Source: Bosea vestrisii
GTDB lineage: Bacteria; Pseudomonadota; Alphaproteobacteria; Rhizobiales; Beijerinckiaceae
Assembly (NCBI RefSeq): GCF_030144325.1
Contig: NZ_CP126307.1
Location: 3,269,001 to 3,333,000 of the forward strand
DNA: 64,000 bases
Reading direction: 5' to 3'
The position numbers and the translations under genes were made by a program. Positions 26,782-35,571 of this stretch are shown piece after piece; position 1 is the first letter of the stretch; every line of letters starts with the position of its first letter. The notes beneath the pieces are model-generated. The model had not been told where the DNA came from. It worked only from the letters and a program-made list of their open reading frames with translations, and made no database searches.

Positions 26782-27857
26782 CGCCGCGCCCGCTTGCGCG
26801 AAAAACGGCGCAGAAGGGCGCCGGTCAGCGCCAGTGCGGCCGTGAGACAGGTGAGCTGCACCCAAAATCCTGGCAAGGCGATGGTCACTGCCGCGAGTCC
26901 GATCAGGCAGAGGTTGAGCAATGCCACCTGCGCGACGATTTCGATGACCTTAAAGCCGTTATCGGTCGCCTGCTGGTAGAAATGCGAGCGATGCGCCTGC
27001 CAGATTTTCTCGCTGCGCGCGAGCCGGCGGAAGAGCGTGATGGTCGAATCCATGACGTGATAGAGCGGCAGGATCAGTGCCGCTGTCAGTGCCCCGGTGC
27101 CGGCGAGGCGGTACAGCAGATAGGCGCCGAGCAATCCGAGCGGCAGTGAGCCGACATCGCCGAGGAAGATCCGCGCCACCGGCTTGTTGAACGGCGCGAA
27201 GCCGAGCAGCCCGCCGAGCAGCGCCGCAGCCAGAAGGCTGGTGGCGGGATCGACGACGCCGTAGCCGCCGGCGAGCGCGACCGCACCGGTCAGCGGCACC
27301 AGCCCGGCGAGCGTGATCCAGTCGATCCCGTCGATGAAGTTGACGAGATTGACGAACCAGACGCCGGCGATCAGGGCCAGACCGCGTTCGGCCCAGAGCG
27401 GCAGCGCGTCCGGCAGCAGGCGTATCTCAGGCGCGGCGTAGAAGACGACGATGCCGACGCAGAAGACCTGCAGCGGCAGGCGCAAGCCCGGCGAAAGCGG
27501 CCTGATGTCATCCCAGGCGCCGACGAGCGCCAGCAACGCTGCCGCAGCCATCGCGAGGACGAGACCCTGCTTCGCGTTTGCCTCCATGGGAATGAGGACC
27601 AGCGCCAGATTCAATGCCAGGAAAGCGCCGGCCAGCACGGCGATGCCGCCCCCTTGCGGCGTCGGTGTGCGGTGGCTGGAGCGTGCATTCGGCCGCGCCA
27701 ATGCATAGCGCATCATCAAGGGCCGCAAGACCAGGCACAGCACGAAGGCGAGGCCAGCGGCGAGGACGATCAGCAGGAGGGGAGCGAAGCGTTCCAAGGC
27801 GCGCGGACCATAACCAACCCAAGCCTTGCTGCAAGCGGCTCTTGCGTCGGCGAGCAC
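26778..27857 (-). CDS. Undecaprenyl-phosphate sugar-1-phosphate transferase (WecA/WbpL family)
   Basis: Polytopic transferase of the MraY/WecA family, about 359 residues with roughly ten membrane segments. The conserved acidic motifs are VGAWDDIRPLSPGLR, VNFIDGIDWITLAG and ARIFLGDVGSLPLG, and the histidine-rich loop is WQAHRSHFYQQA. It moves a HexNAc-1-phosphate from its UDP form onto the lipid carrier to start O-antigen-like glycan synthesis. The start is uncertain: GTG 27857, or TTG about 60 bases downstream. With GTG the gene is only 11 bases from the divergent mmcB. Confidence 0.85.
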   Translation of the reverse strand: MLADARAACSKAWVGYGPRALERFAPLLLIVLAAGLAFVLCLVLRPLMMRYALARPNARSSHRTPTPQGGGIAVLAGAFLALNLALVLIPMEANAKQGLVLAMAAAALLALVGAWDDIRPLSPGLRLPLQVFCVGIVVFYAAPEIRLLPDALPLWAERGLALIAGVWFVNLVNFIDGIDWITLAGLVPLTGAVALAGGYGVVDPATSLLAAALLGGLLGFAPFNKPVARIFLGDVGSLPLGLLGAYLLYRLAGTGALTAALILPLYHVMDSTITLFRRLARSEKIWQAHRSHFYQQATDNGFKVIEIVAQVALLNLCLIGLAAVTIALPGFWVQLTCLTAALALTGALLRRFSRKRARR

Positions 27858-27868
27858 AAAAAGAGAAC

Positions 27869-28339
27869 ATGACGGGCATGGTCGTCGCCGATTCCGTCCT
27901 CAATCCTCCGCCCGCCCGGCCGGAGATCACCCGTGCCGTCTGCCGCGGTGCCTCGCGCCATTTGCGCGAGCGTGGCTACGCCATCGTCAAGGAAATGACC
28001 TTCGCCAATGGCAGGCGCGGTGACATCGTCGCGCTCTCGCCCTCGGGCGAATTGCTCGTCGTCGAGGTCAAGTCCGGGATCGAGGATTACCGGGTCGACG
28101 GTAAATGGCCGGACTACCGCGATTATTGCGACGGCTTCCTGTTCGCGGTCGCGCCCGAATTTCCGCTGGAAATCCTGCCCGAGGATGTCGGCCTGATCGT
28201 CGCCGACGCCTGGGGCGGTGAGATGCTGCGCGAGCCGCCGCGCCATCAGCTGGCGCCGGCACGCCGCAAGATGCTGACCATCGCCTTTGCCAGGCTCGCG
28301 GCGGGGCGGCTGGCGCTGCTGGAAGACCCTGGAACCTAG
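27869..28339 (+). CDS. mmcB: MmcB family DNA repair protein
   Basis: 156-residue protein with a nuclease-like fold. ATG 27869 (or the ATG nine bases later) is the start. The blocks GRRGDIVALSPSGELLVVEVKSG and DYRVDGKWPDYRDYCDGFLFAV match the MmcB (mitomycin C response) family of alphaproteobacteria, with the Asp and Glu-x-Lys pattern of PD-(D/E)XK nucleases. The family is linked to DNA-damage repair. Its stop codon overlaps the stop of the convergent haemoglobin gene. Confidence 0.85.
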   Translation: MTGMVVADSVLNPPPARPEITRAVCRGASRHLRERGYAIVKEMTFANGRRGDIVALSPSGELLVVEVKSGIEDYRVDGKWPDYRDYCDGFLFAVAPEFPLEILPEDVGLIVADAWGGEMLREPPRHQLAPARRKMLTIAFARLAAGRLALLEDPGT

Positions 28340-28746
28340 CCGACCGCCCGTTGCGGCAAATTGAGCGCTTTCGGGCCGATGTTCAGGCTGATCTGCAGGC
28401 TGTCGGCGATGCGATGGGCACGGTCGACAAACAGGAACGCGGCCGGGCCGGTACAGAGCTCGGCGACCGTCGTCTCGAACAGCGAAAGCCAGCGCTCGAA
28501 ATGCTGCATCTCGAGCGGGAGCGGCATATGGACTTGTTGGGGCTTGCCGCGATAGCGCCCGCTCATCAGCGTCACCGATGACCAGAAGTCACGCAGCTTG
28601 GCGAGATGCGCGCCCCAGTCGTCGCCGAGCTTGGCGAGGAAGATCGGCCCGATCAGTGGGTCCTGCCGGACGCGGCCGTAAAAGGTCTCGACCAGTTCGG
28701 CGATCAGCTCTTCGGTGATCCGCTCCGGCAGCGGAATTCCGCTCAT
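28336..28746 (-). CDS. Group III truncated haemoglobin
   Basis: 136-residue two-over-two globin starting at ATG 28746, overlapping the regA stop as ATGA. Features are LVETFYGRVRQDPLIGPIF, WGAHLAKLRDFWSSVTLMSGRYRGKP and EMQHFERWLSLFETTV, whose histidine is the likely proximal haem ligand. Group III globins bind O2 and NO; their exact job is unsettled. Translational coupling to the redox regulator RegA suggests a role in oxygen or NO metabolism. Confidence 0.88.
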   Translation of the reverse strand: MSGIPLPERITEELIAELVETFYGRVRQDPLIGPIFLAKLGDDWGAHLAKLRDFWSSVTLMSGRYRGKPQQVHMPLPLEMQHFERWLSLFETTVAELCTGPAAFLFVDRAHRIADSLQISLNIGPKALNLPQRAVG

Positions 28747-29321
28747 CGCGGAGCGCGCTTGGCCAGGATGCGCTGGAGGGTACGGCGGTGCATGCCGAGC
28801 CGGCGCGCCGTTTCGGAAACGTTGCGGCTGCACAATTCGTAGACGCGCTGGATATGCTCCCAGCGGACGCGATCGGCCGACATCGGGTTTTCCGGCGGCA
28901 CCGGGCGCGCATTGGGGCCCGCGGCCAGCGCCGAATGGATTTCGTCGGCATCGGCGGGCTTGGCCAGGAAGTCGAAGGCGCCGAGTTTAACCGCGCTGAC
29001 CGCGGTGGCGATATTGCCGTAGCCGGTCAGGACGACGCCGCGCGCGTCCGGGCGTTTCTCCTTGAGGCGCGCGATCACGTCGAGCCCATTGCCGTCGCCG
29101 AGGCGCAGGTCGATCACCGCAAAGGCCGGCGCTTCCTCTTCGACGGCCGCGAGCCCGGCCTCGACTGATTCGGCTATCCGCACCGAATAGCCCCGTCCTT
29201 CCATGGCGCGGGCGAGGCGATTCAGGAACGGCTTGTCGTCGTCGACGAGCAGCAGGGACATGTCCCTGCCGGCATTGTCGGTGAGCTCGCCTGTCGTCGG
29301 CGCCGTGTCCATCGCCATCAT
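28743..29321 (-). CDS. regA: RegA/ActR/PrrA redox response regulator
   Basis: 192-residue response regulator, longer than most because of about 20 extra N-terminal residues before MSLLLVDDDKPFLNRLAR. The phosphoacceptor is Asp71 in VIDLRLGDG. After a proline hinge, the Fis-type helix-turn-helix reads WEHIQRVYELCSRNVSETAR followed by RLGMHRRTLQRILAKR, the signature of the RegA family. It is encoded just after the sensor regB and is translationally coupled to the truncated haemoglobin. It is expected to control photosynthesis/respiration/nitrogen or carbon genes in response to redox state. Confidence 0.92.
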   Translation of the reverse strand: MMAMDTAPTTGELTDNAGRDMSLLLVDDDKPFLNRLARAMEGRGYSVRIAESVEAGLAAVEEEAPAFAVIDLRLGDGNGLDVIARLKEKRPDARGVVLTGYGNIATAVSAVKLGAFDFLAKPADADEIHSALAAGPNARPVPPENPMSADRVRWEHIQRVYELCSRNVSETARRLGMHRRTLQRILAKRAPR

Positions 29322-29394
29322 CTCCTCCGGGCGAACCTGCCCGGCTCACTATCCACTGTACCGATTGCGCGACGCGTTGAAACGCCGCAACGCC

Positions 29395-30750
29395 TCATTC
29401 TGTCGCATATGGGGCTAAAAGCTCCGGGTTTGAAGGTCCGGCCGGGCGATCGTCGCGCTCGAAGACCGCGCGCAGCCAGGTGATCCGGACGCTGGCGCCC
29501 GTTGCCGGCAGCGGCAGATTGGAGAATTCGAGCGTTGCGCCGCTGCGCTCCAGCAGCGTCTTGGCGATGAACAGGCCGAGCCCGAGGCCGCCGCCGGCGC
29601 GCGATTCCTTGGCGTGCGAGCGCGAGAGATAAGGGTCACCCGCCCGCATCAGCACCTCGGGCGTGAAGCCGGGCCCGTCATCGGCGATCGTCAGCAGGAC
29701 GGCCCCTTCCGTCCACTGCGCCGTGATCGTCACCTTCGAGCTGGCGAAATCGACGGCATTGTCGACGATGTTGCCGAGCCCGTAGATCATGCCGGGATTG
29801 CGCCGGCAGACCGGCTGCGGCTTCTCGCCGACGAGCGCGATCTCGAAGGGCACGCCGAAGGGCCGCTGCGGCCCGGCCGCTTCCTCGATCAGCAGGCTGA
29901 GCGAGAGCTGGTCGAGCGGGCCGGCATCGTCGTCCTGCAGAGAGGCGAGCTTGCCCAGAATGCCGCGGCAGCGCTCGACCTGCTCGCGCAGCAAGGTAAT
30001 GTCCTCCGCCATCTCGCCCTCGGGCGGGGCAAGCCGCGAGAGCTCGCGGGCGACCAGCGCGATGGTGGCGAGCGGGGTGCCGAGCTCGTGTGCGGCCGCG
30101 GCCGCAAGCCCATCGAGCTGCGAAAGGTGCTGCTCGCGCGCCAGCACCAGCTCGGTTGCCGCCAGCGCTTCCGAGAGGTCGCGCGCCTCCTTGGCGACGC
30201 GCCAGGCATAGATGCCGGTGAAACCAAGCCCGAGCAGCAGCGCGATCCAATTGCCGACCTGGTATTGCGGCGGCAGGACCGGCCGCCCCGTCCCGGCCCA
30301 GGGCAGGGGCCAGTGCAGAATAGTGAGCAGTGTCGCCAATCCGGCGGCGAGGAGGCCGAGCGCCAGCGTGTGCCGTGGCGGCAGCGCCGTCGCCGAGATC
30401 ATCACCGGCGCCAGGAACAGGATCGCGAACGGATTTTGCAGGCCGCCCGTGAGATAGAGCAGCGCTGCGAGCTGGAGAATGTCGAAGCCGAGCAGCGCCG
30501 TCGCTGCGCCCTCGCGTAGCCTGTGGCTGAGCGGAAAGCGGATGCGCAGCGCGATGTTGAGCCAGGCCGAGACGGCGATGACCAGGAAGCACCAGCCGAA
30601 GGGCAGGGAGAAGCCGAGGCCGAAATGGACGCCGGCGACGGCGACGCTCTGGCCGGCGATCGCCAGCCAGCGCAAGCGCACCAGCGTATCGAGCCGCAGA
30701 TGCCGCGGCATGCCTCCGGGAGCGGATGGGATGAGGTCGGCGATCGTCAC
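29395..30750 (-). CDS. regB: RegB/ActS/PrrB redox sensor histidine kinase
   Basis: About 451 residues from the preferred GTG start at 30750 (MTIADLIPSAPGGMPRHLRLDTLVRLRWLAIAGQ). TTG codons at 30759 and 30768 are alternatives. Six membrane segments carry the quinone-sensing heptapeptide GGLQNPF at residues 102-108. The H-box is AAAAHELGTPLATIALVARE with His221, and the redox-active cysteine expected in this family is present as Cys261 in ERCRGILG. N, G1 and G2 boxes follow (NIVDNAVDFA, DDGPGF, GGGLGLGLFIAK). All diagnostic RegB elements are present. Confidence 0.93.
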   Translation of the reverse strand: MTIADLIPSAPGGMPRHLRLDTLVRLRWLAIAGQSVAVAGVHFGLGFSLPFGWCFLVIAVSAWLNIALRIRFPLSHRLREGAATALLGFDILQLAALLYLTGGLQNPFAILFLAPVMISATALPPRHTLALGLLAAGLATLLTILHWPLPWAGTGRPVLPPQYQVGNWIALLLGLGFTGIYAWRVAKEARDLSEALAATELVLAREQHLSQLDGLAAAAAHELGTPLATIALVARELSRLAPPEGEMAEDITLLREQVERCRGILGKLASLQDDDAGPLDQLSLSLLIEEAAGPQRPFGVPFEIALVGEKPQPVCRRNPGMIYGLGNIVDNAVDFASSKVTITAQWTEGAVLLTIADDGPGFTPEVLMRAGDPYLSRSHAKESRAGGGLGLGLFIAKTLLERSGATLEFSNLPLPATGASVRITWLRAVFERDDRPAGPSNPELLAPYATE

Positions 30751-30832
30751 GGCGCGCAATCTTCGCAAAGCGCCTGGCGAATGGGGAGTAAGAAGCTGTG
30801 GCTAATCGGCATCACAAGGAAATCTTAGCCCT

Positions 30833-30862
30833 TTGAACGATTGAATGAGAACAAATTATACT
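30833..30862 (+). promoter_or_regulatory. Putative sigma-70 promoter of phaZ
   Basis: TTGAAC (30833-30838) and TATACT (30857-30862) are separated by 18 bases in an AT-rich patch, about 65 bases before the phaZ start codon. The region is also the divergent promoter space for regB. Confidence 0.5.
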
Positions 30863-30926
30863 TAGGCTGCGTTCTCTGTTGCGGTGCACCGTGAATGCGG
30901 CGCTGCGAAAGAGCGAAAGGGCCACC

Positions 30927-32228
30927 ATGTCGTTCGCCTACCACGCCTATGAAGCGGTTCACATGATGGTCAGCCCGGCGCGGGCTTTGTCCGACGCCAT
31001 GCAACTCGCCTTCAAGAACCCGGCGAACCCGCTGACCTATACCCCGTTTGGCCGCTCGATCGCCGCCTCCTGCGAACTGTTCGAGCGCAGCACGCGCCGC
31101 TATGGCAAGCCGGCCTTCGGACTCGACACCACCACGATGAACGGCATCAAGGTGGCGGTCGAGGAGCTGGTCGTCTGGCAGCGCCCCTTCTGCAACCTGA
31201 TCTATTTCGACCGCAAGATCGAAGGCCGCCGCAAGCCGCAGCCCAAGGTGCTGCTGGTCGCGCCGATGTCTGGCCACTACGCGACGCTGTTGCGTGGCAC
31301 GGTCGAGACCTTGCTGCCTGATCATGAGGTCTACATCACCGACTGGATTGATGCCCGCCTCGTGCCGCTCGCGGCCGGCAGCTTCGATCTCGACGATTAT
31401 ATCGATTACGTCATTGCCATGCTGCAGAAGCTCGGCCCCGACACCCATGTCATGGCCGTCTGCCAGCCTTCCGTGCCGGTGCTCGCCGCGATCGCGCGCA
31501 TGGAGGCCGAGGGCGATCCGTCTTCGCCGCGCTCGATGACGCTGATGGGCGGTCCGATCGACACCCGCCGCTCGCCAACCGCGGTCAACCAGCTCGCCAT
31601 GGAGCGCGGCACCGACTGGTTCCGCCGTAACTGCATCACCCGCGTGCCGTTCCCGCATCTAGGCGCTTTCCGTGAGGTCTACCCGGGCTTCATGCAGCTT
31701 TCGGGCTTCATGGCGATGAACTTCGACAAGCACCTGACCGCCCATTACGACATGTACAAGCATCTCATCGAAGGTGACGGTGATTCGGCCGAGAAGCACC
31801 GCGATTTCTATGACGAGTACATGGCGGTGATGGACCTGACCGCCGAGTTCTACCTGCAGACCGTCGATACGGTGTTCGTGAAGCATGCCTTGCCGAAGGG
31901 CGAGATGATGCATCGCGGCAACCCGGTCGACCTCAAGGCGATCCGCGGCGTCGCGCTGATGACGGTCGAGGGCGAGAACGACGACATCTCCGGCGTCGGC
32001 CAGACCAAGGCGGCGCATGATCTGTGCGTCAACATCCCCGACGACATGCGAGTCGAGTACATGCAGAAGGGCGTCGGCCATTACGGCGTCTTCAACGGTT
32101 CGCGTTTCCGCTCGGAGATCGCGCCGCGCATCTCCGATTTCATGCTCACCCTCGACATGAAGGCGGCCAGTGAGCGTCGCAGCGAGACTGCAGCGACGGC
32201 GCGCAAGGCGCTGAAGGTTGCGAGCTGA
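30927..32228 (+). CDS. phaZ: Intracellular polyhydroxyalkanoate depolymerase
   Basis: Alpha/beta-hydrolase of 433 residues starting at ATG 30927 (MSFAYHAYEAVHMMVSPARA). The lipase-box position holds cysteine: VCQPSVPVLAA, with Cys179 as the likely nucleophile, as in intracellular PhaZ of Cupriavidus. The block PKVLLVAPMSGHYATLLRGTVE and the C-terminal GVGHYGVFNGSRFR, with the catalytic histidine, are characteristic. It mobilises stored polyhydroxybutyrate in the cytoplasm. Confidence 0.93.
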   Translation: MSFAYHAYEAVHMMVSPARALSDAMQLAFKNPANPLTYTPFGRSIAASCELFERSTRRYGKPAFGLDTTTMNGIKVAVEELVVWQRPFCNLIYFDRKIEGRRKPQPKVLLVAPMSGHYATLLRGTVETLLPDHEVYITDWIDARLVPLAAGSFDLDDYIDYVIAMLQKLGPDTHVMAVCQPSVPVLAAIARMEAEGDPSSPRSMTLMGGPIDTRRSPTAVNQLAMERGTDWFRRNCITRVPFPHLGAFREVYPGFMQLSGFMAMNFDKHLTAHYDMYKHLIEGDGDSAEKHRDFYDEYMAVMDLTAEFYLQTVDTVFVKHALPKGEMMHRGNPVDLKAIRGVALMTVEGENDDISGVGQTKAAHDLCVNIPDDMRVEYMQKGVGHYGVFNGSRFRSEIAPRISDFMLTLDMKAASERRSETAATARKALKVAS

Positions 32229-32278
32229 GTTAGCTCGCCCCCTTCCGCTCCCGCTGCGAATCCCGCACAATCGCAGGG

Positions 32279-33019
32279 ATGCGGTTCTCCCTGTTCAGGC
32301 GCAAGCCCGATCCCGACCGGATCGAGGTCGGCTATGCCGGCCAGCTCTATCCGGTCACCGTCAGGCGGCGCTCGACGGCGCGGCGGCTGACGCTGCGCGT
32401 CTCGCAGGCGACCGGCGAGATCACGCTGACCCTGCCCGAGCGCGTCGACTTCACGACGGGACGCATCTTCGCTGAGAAGCATGGCGGCTGGATCGCGGCG
32501 CGCCTCGCCAAGCGGCCGCAGGGCGTGCCGTTCGAGCCCGGCGCGGTCGTGCCGTTGCGCGGCGTGCCGCACCGCATCGTGCACTGGACCAGGGTGCGCG
32601 GGCTGACCCGCGCCACGCTCTCCGCCGAGGGCGAGCCGATCATCGCCGTCTGCGGCGAGGTGGGCCATGTCGCGCGCCGGGTCAAGGACTTCCTGCGCCG
32701 CGAGGCCCTCGCCGATCTCGAGAAATCGGTGCGCACCCATACCGCCGTGCTCGGCATCCCCGCGCGCAAGATCACGCTGCGCGACACCACCAGCCGCTGG
32801 GGCTCATGCTCCTCGAAAGGGCATCTCAGCTTCTCCTGGCGGCTGATCCTGGCTCCGGCGTCGGTGCTCGACTATCTCGCCGCCCATGAGGTCGCGCATC
32901 TCAAGGAGATGAACCATTCGCACCGCTTCTGGGCGCTGACGCACAAGCTCTGCCCAAGTACCGACGATGCGGAAGCCTGGCTCAAGCGCCATGGTGCGAG
33001 CCTGCACGGCTATGGCTGA
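32279..33019 (+). CDS. YgjP-like M48-type zinc metallopeptidase
   Basis: 246 residues of the YgjP/SprT-like (formerly DUF45) family. The zinc-binding HEXXH is in YLAAHEVAHLKEMNHSHRFW, and a conserved TSRWGSCSSKGHLSFSWRL block precedes it. The N-terminal half contains RRSTARRLTLRVSQATGEITLTLP, also typical. No signal peptide is present, so it is cytoplasmic. It follows phaZ after 50 bases. Natural substrates are not known. Confidence 0.86.
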   Translation: MRFSLFRRKPDPDRIEVGYAGQLYPVTVRRRSTARRLTLRVSQATGEITLTLPERVDFTTGRIFAEKHGGWIAARLAKRPQGVPFEPGAVVPLRGVPHRIVHWTRVRGLTRATLSAEGEPIIAVCGEVGHVARRVKDFLRREALADLEKSVRTHTAVLGIPARKITLRDTTSRWGSCSSKGHLSFSWRLILAPASVLDYLAAHEVAHLKEMNHSHRFWALTHKLCPSTDDAEAWLKRHGASLHGYG

Positions 33020-33029
33020 TCATCCGCCC

Positions 33030-34571
33030 TCACTGCGCTTGGCAGGAGATCGCGCCCTTAGGCGCTGATGTCCGGGCGAAGACCACGAGGCTCGCCGCGG
33101 CGAGCAGCCACACGCCGATCCCGCCATAGAGCATGACCGCCCCGAAGCCGTCGGCGAGTGCCTGGCGTACGAGCGTTGCCGACAGGCCGGTTTCGACGGA
33201 AATGGGCGCGCCGGCGGCCAGCTTCTCCGCCAGGCTGCGCAATGCCGTGGCATCGGTGCCGGCCGCGAGCTTCTCCGTCAGCGAAGCACGCACGCCCTCG
33301 ACGAGGATGAAGCCCATCAGCGCGATATTGATGGCGAGCGAGATCATCCGGGCGCTGAGATCGATCCCTGAGGCCATGCCGGCGCGCTCGGCCGGCACGG
33401 CTGCGGTCGAGGTGTTGGTGACCGGGGTGTTGGCGAGACCGATGCCGATGCCGGAGAGCAGGCAGCCCGGCAACATGGTCAGCCAGCTCGGCATGGCGAC
33501 GGAGGTGCCGAGCTTCATCACGATGAAGCCGAGCCCGATGGTGAAGAGCCCGGCAGGGATGACGATGCCCGGCCGGTAGCGCCGCGCCAGCTGCTCGGCC
33601 AGCGGCGGCACGGCTAGAGTGGGCAGGGTATAGGCGAGCAGCACGAGCCCGGCAGTGAGGCCGTCATAGCCGAGCCCGGCCTCGAACCAGATCGGCAGGT
33701 AGATCATGAACGGCCAGTAGCTGACGTTCATCGCCGCGGCGCCGATGATGGCGCCGGAAAAGGCGCGGATCCGGAAGACCGAGACGTCGATCATCGGACG
33801 GCTGACCGTCCGCTCGACGAGGAGGAAGGCGACGAAGCTCGCCACCGCAATGGCGAGGACGGTCAGGGCCTGCGGGCTGGCGAAGCCGAGGTCGGGACCC
33901 TGCGTGATGAAGTAAGCCAGGCAGAAAACCGACAGTGACAAGGTCGTGATGCCGCCGATATCGAGCCGTTCCGCTGCGGGGTCGCGTGATTCCCGGATCG
34001 AAGCCAGAGCCAGAAGCGCCGTCCCGACAGCAATAGGCGTATGGACGAGGAAGACCCACTGCCAGCCCGAGAGCGCGACGATGGCACTGCCGATGACCGG
34101 CCCGAAGCCGAGCCCGATGCCGAAGACGACTCCCCAGACGCTGAAGGCCATCGCCCGTTCGGCCGGCTCGCGGAACTGCTGCGACAGGATGGCGACGCTG
34201 CAGATGAGACCCGCCCCGCCGCTGAGGCCTTGAAATACGCGGGCGACGATGAGCACCGTTGCGTTCGGCGCCAGGCCGCAGGCCAGCGAAGCGACGGCAA
34301 AAGCCAGGATCGCGATCAGGAAGACCCGCTTGCGGCCATAGCGATCGGCCAATGTGCCGGCCGCCATCAGCACGCCCGTCACCGCGATGGTGTAGGCGTT
34401 CATGATCCACTGCATCTCCTTGAAATTGGCCGGCAGCGCCTTTTCGAGCGTCGGCAGGATCGCTGGCACGCTGGAGATCTCGAGGCCGAACATCAGTGCG
34501 GTCAGGCAGGCGGCAATGAGGGCCGGCATGCCGCGCGAGCGCGACGCCGGCAGCGTTTGAGTAGCGTCCAT
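33030..34571 (-). CDS. MFS transporter, DHA2 (14-TM drug:H+ antiporter) family
   Basis: 513-residue major facilitator protein with about 14 membrane segments. Motif A appears as GTLADRYGRKRVFLIAI, motif C-like as FGIGLGFGPVIGSAIVALSGWQWVFLVHTPIAVG, and the DHA2-type start as EISSVPAILPTLEKALPANFKEMQWIMNAY. It lies 10 bases from the convergent zinc peptidase and is divergent from a LysR regulator, which probably controls it. The exported compound is unknown. Confidence 0.88.
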   Translation of the reverse strand: MDATQTLPASRSRGMPALIAACLTALMFGLEISSVPAILPTLEKALPANFKEMQWIMNAYTIAVTGVLMAAGTLADRYGRKRVFLIAILAFAVASLACGLAPNATVLIVARVFQGLSGGAGLICSVAILSQQFREPAERAMAFSVWGVVFGIGLGFGPVIGSAIVALSGWQWVFLVHTPIAVGTALLALASIRESRDPAAERLDIGGITTLSLSVFCLAYFITQGPDLGFASPQALTVLAIAVASFVAFLLVERTVSRPMIDVSVFRIRAFSGAIIGAAAMNVSYWPFMIYLPIWFEAGLGYDGLTAGLVLLAYTLPTLAVPPLAEQLARRYRPGIVIPAGLFTIGLGFIVMKLGTSVAMPSWLTMLPGCLLSGIGIGLANTPVTNTSTAAVPAERAGMASGIDLSARMISLAINIALMGFILVEGVRASLTEKLAAGTDATALRSLAEKLAAGAPISVETGLSATLVRQALADGFGAVMLYGGIGVWLLAAASLVVFARTSAPKGAISCQAQ

Positions 34572-34693
34572 GATGTCGGCTCTTTCCTGTCGGCAGGCGG
34601 GCTAGCAGCCCTGCGGCGAGTCGCGGGCAAGCTAGCGGGCGCCATGCGATAACAGAACCGAATGTATTGCTATTTCAGTGATGATGAATTGAT

Positions 34694-35560
34694 ATGCCTG
34701 GTACCATGACACTCGACGTCGATGCGGTCAGAGCTTTCGTCACGATTGCGGAGCTGCGCAGCTTCACCCGCGCCGCCACGGCTCTGGGCTGCCACCAGGC
34801 TGCGATCAGCCTCAGGTTGAAGCGACTGGAAGAGCGTCTCGGCCACCGGTTGATCGAACGCACGCCGCGGCTCGTGCGCCTGTCCGCGCACGGGGCGATG
34901 TTTCTCGACGAAGCCCGCGCCTTCCTCGCCGCGCATGACCGCGCGCTCTCGGCGCTCTGCAACGCGCGCCGCCGCTTCTGTCTCGGCATCGCCGCGCATG
35001 TCTTCGGGCCGGAGGTGCCGACGCTGCTGGCGCGGCTCAACGCGCACGACCCCGGCCTGATGATCGAGGTACAGCTCGGTCATTCCCGATCTCTGCTCGA
35101 GGCGTTCGACAAGGGCGAGCTCGATGCGGCGATCGTTCGCCGCGATGACGATCGCCGCCCGGCCGAGGTGCTGGCGCCGGAGTCGTTCGGCTGGTTCGCG
35201 GCGCCAAGCTTCGAACATCGCCAGGGCGAGCCGCTACGTCTTGCGATGCTCTCGGCCTCCTGCGGCGTGCGCGACATCGCCACCAAAGCGCTCGACACTG
35301 TCGGCATCCCCTGGGTCGAGGTCTTCATCGGCGGCGGCTCGATTGCGGTCGATGCCGCCGTCGCCGCCGGCCTTGCCGTCTCGGCCTTCTCCTGTCGGCT
35401 CGCTCCCGCCGGCACGGTCGAGGTCAGCCGCCGTTTCGGCCTGCCCGACCTGCCGACATCGGAGATCGTCATGGTCTCGACCCTCACCGATGCCAGGTCG
35501 CGCGCGGCCCTGCGCACGCTCGCCGCCGCATTCCGCGAGCATCGGCCGATCGTTTGCTGA
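34694..35560 (+). CDS. LysR family transcriptional regulator
   Basis: 288 residues with an N-terminal winged helix-turn-helix (DAVRAFVTIAELRSFTRAATALGCHQAAISLRLKRLEERLGHRLIERTPR region) and a C-terminal periplasmic-binding-like sensor domain. ATG 34694 is used; ATG 34706 (MTLDVDAVRAF) is equally plausible. It is divergent from the DHA2 transporter with a 122-base AT-rich spacer (around 34655-34690) that should hold the operator. Its ligand is unknown. Confidence 0.88.
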   Translation: MPGTMTLDVDAVRAFVTIAELRSFTRAATALGCHQAAISLRLKRLEERLGHRLIERTPRLVRLSAHGAMFLDEARAFLAAHDRALSALCNARRRFCLGIAAHVFGPEVPTLLARLNAHDPGLMIEVQLGHSRSLLEAFDKGELDAAIVRRDDDRRPAEVLAPESFGWFAAPSFEHRQGEPLRLAMLSASCGVRDIATKALDTVGIPWVEVFIGGGSIAVDAAVAAGLAVSAFSCRLAPAGTVEVSRRFGLPDLPTSEIVMVSTLTDARSRAALRTLAAAFREHRPIVC

Positions 35561-35571
35561 GGGCGTGAGCC

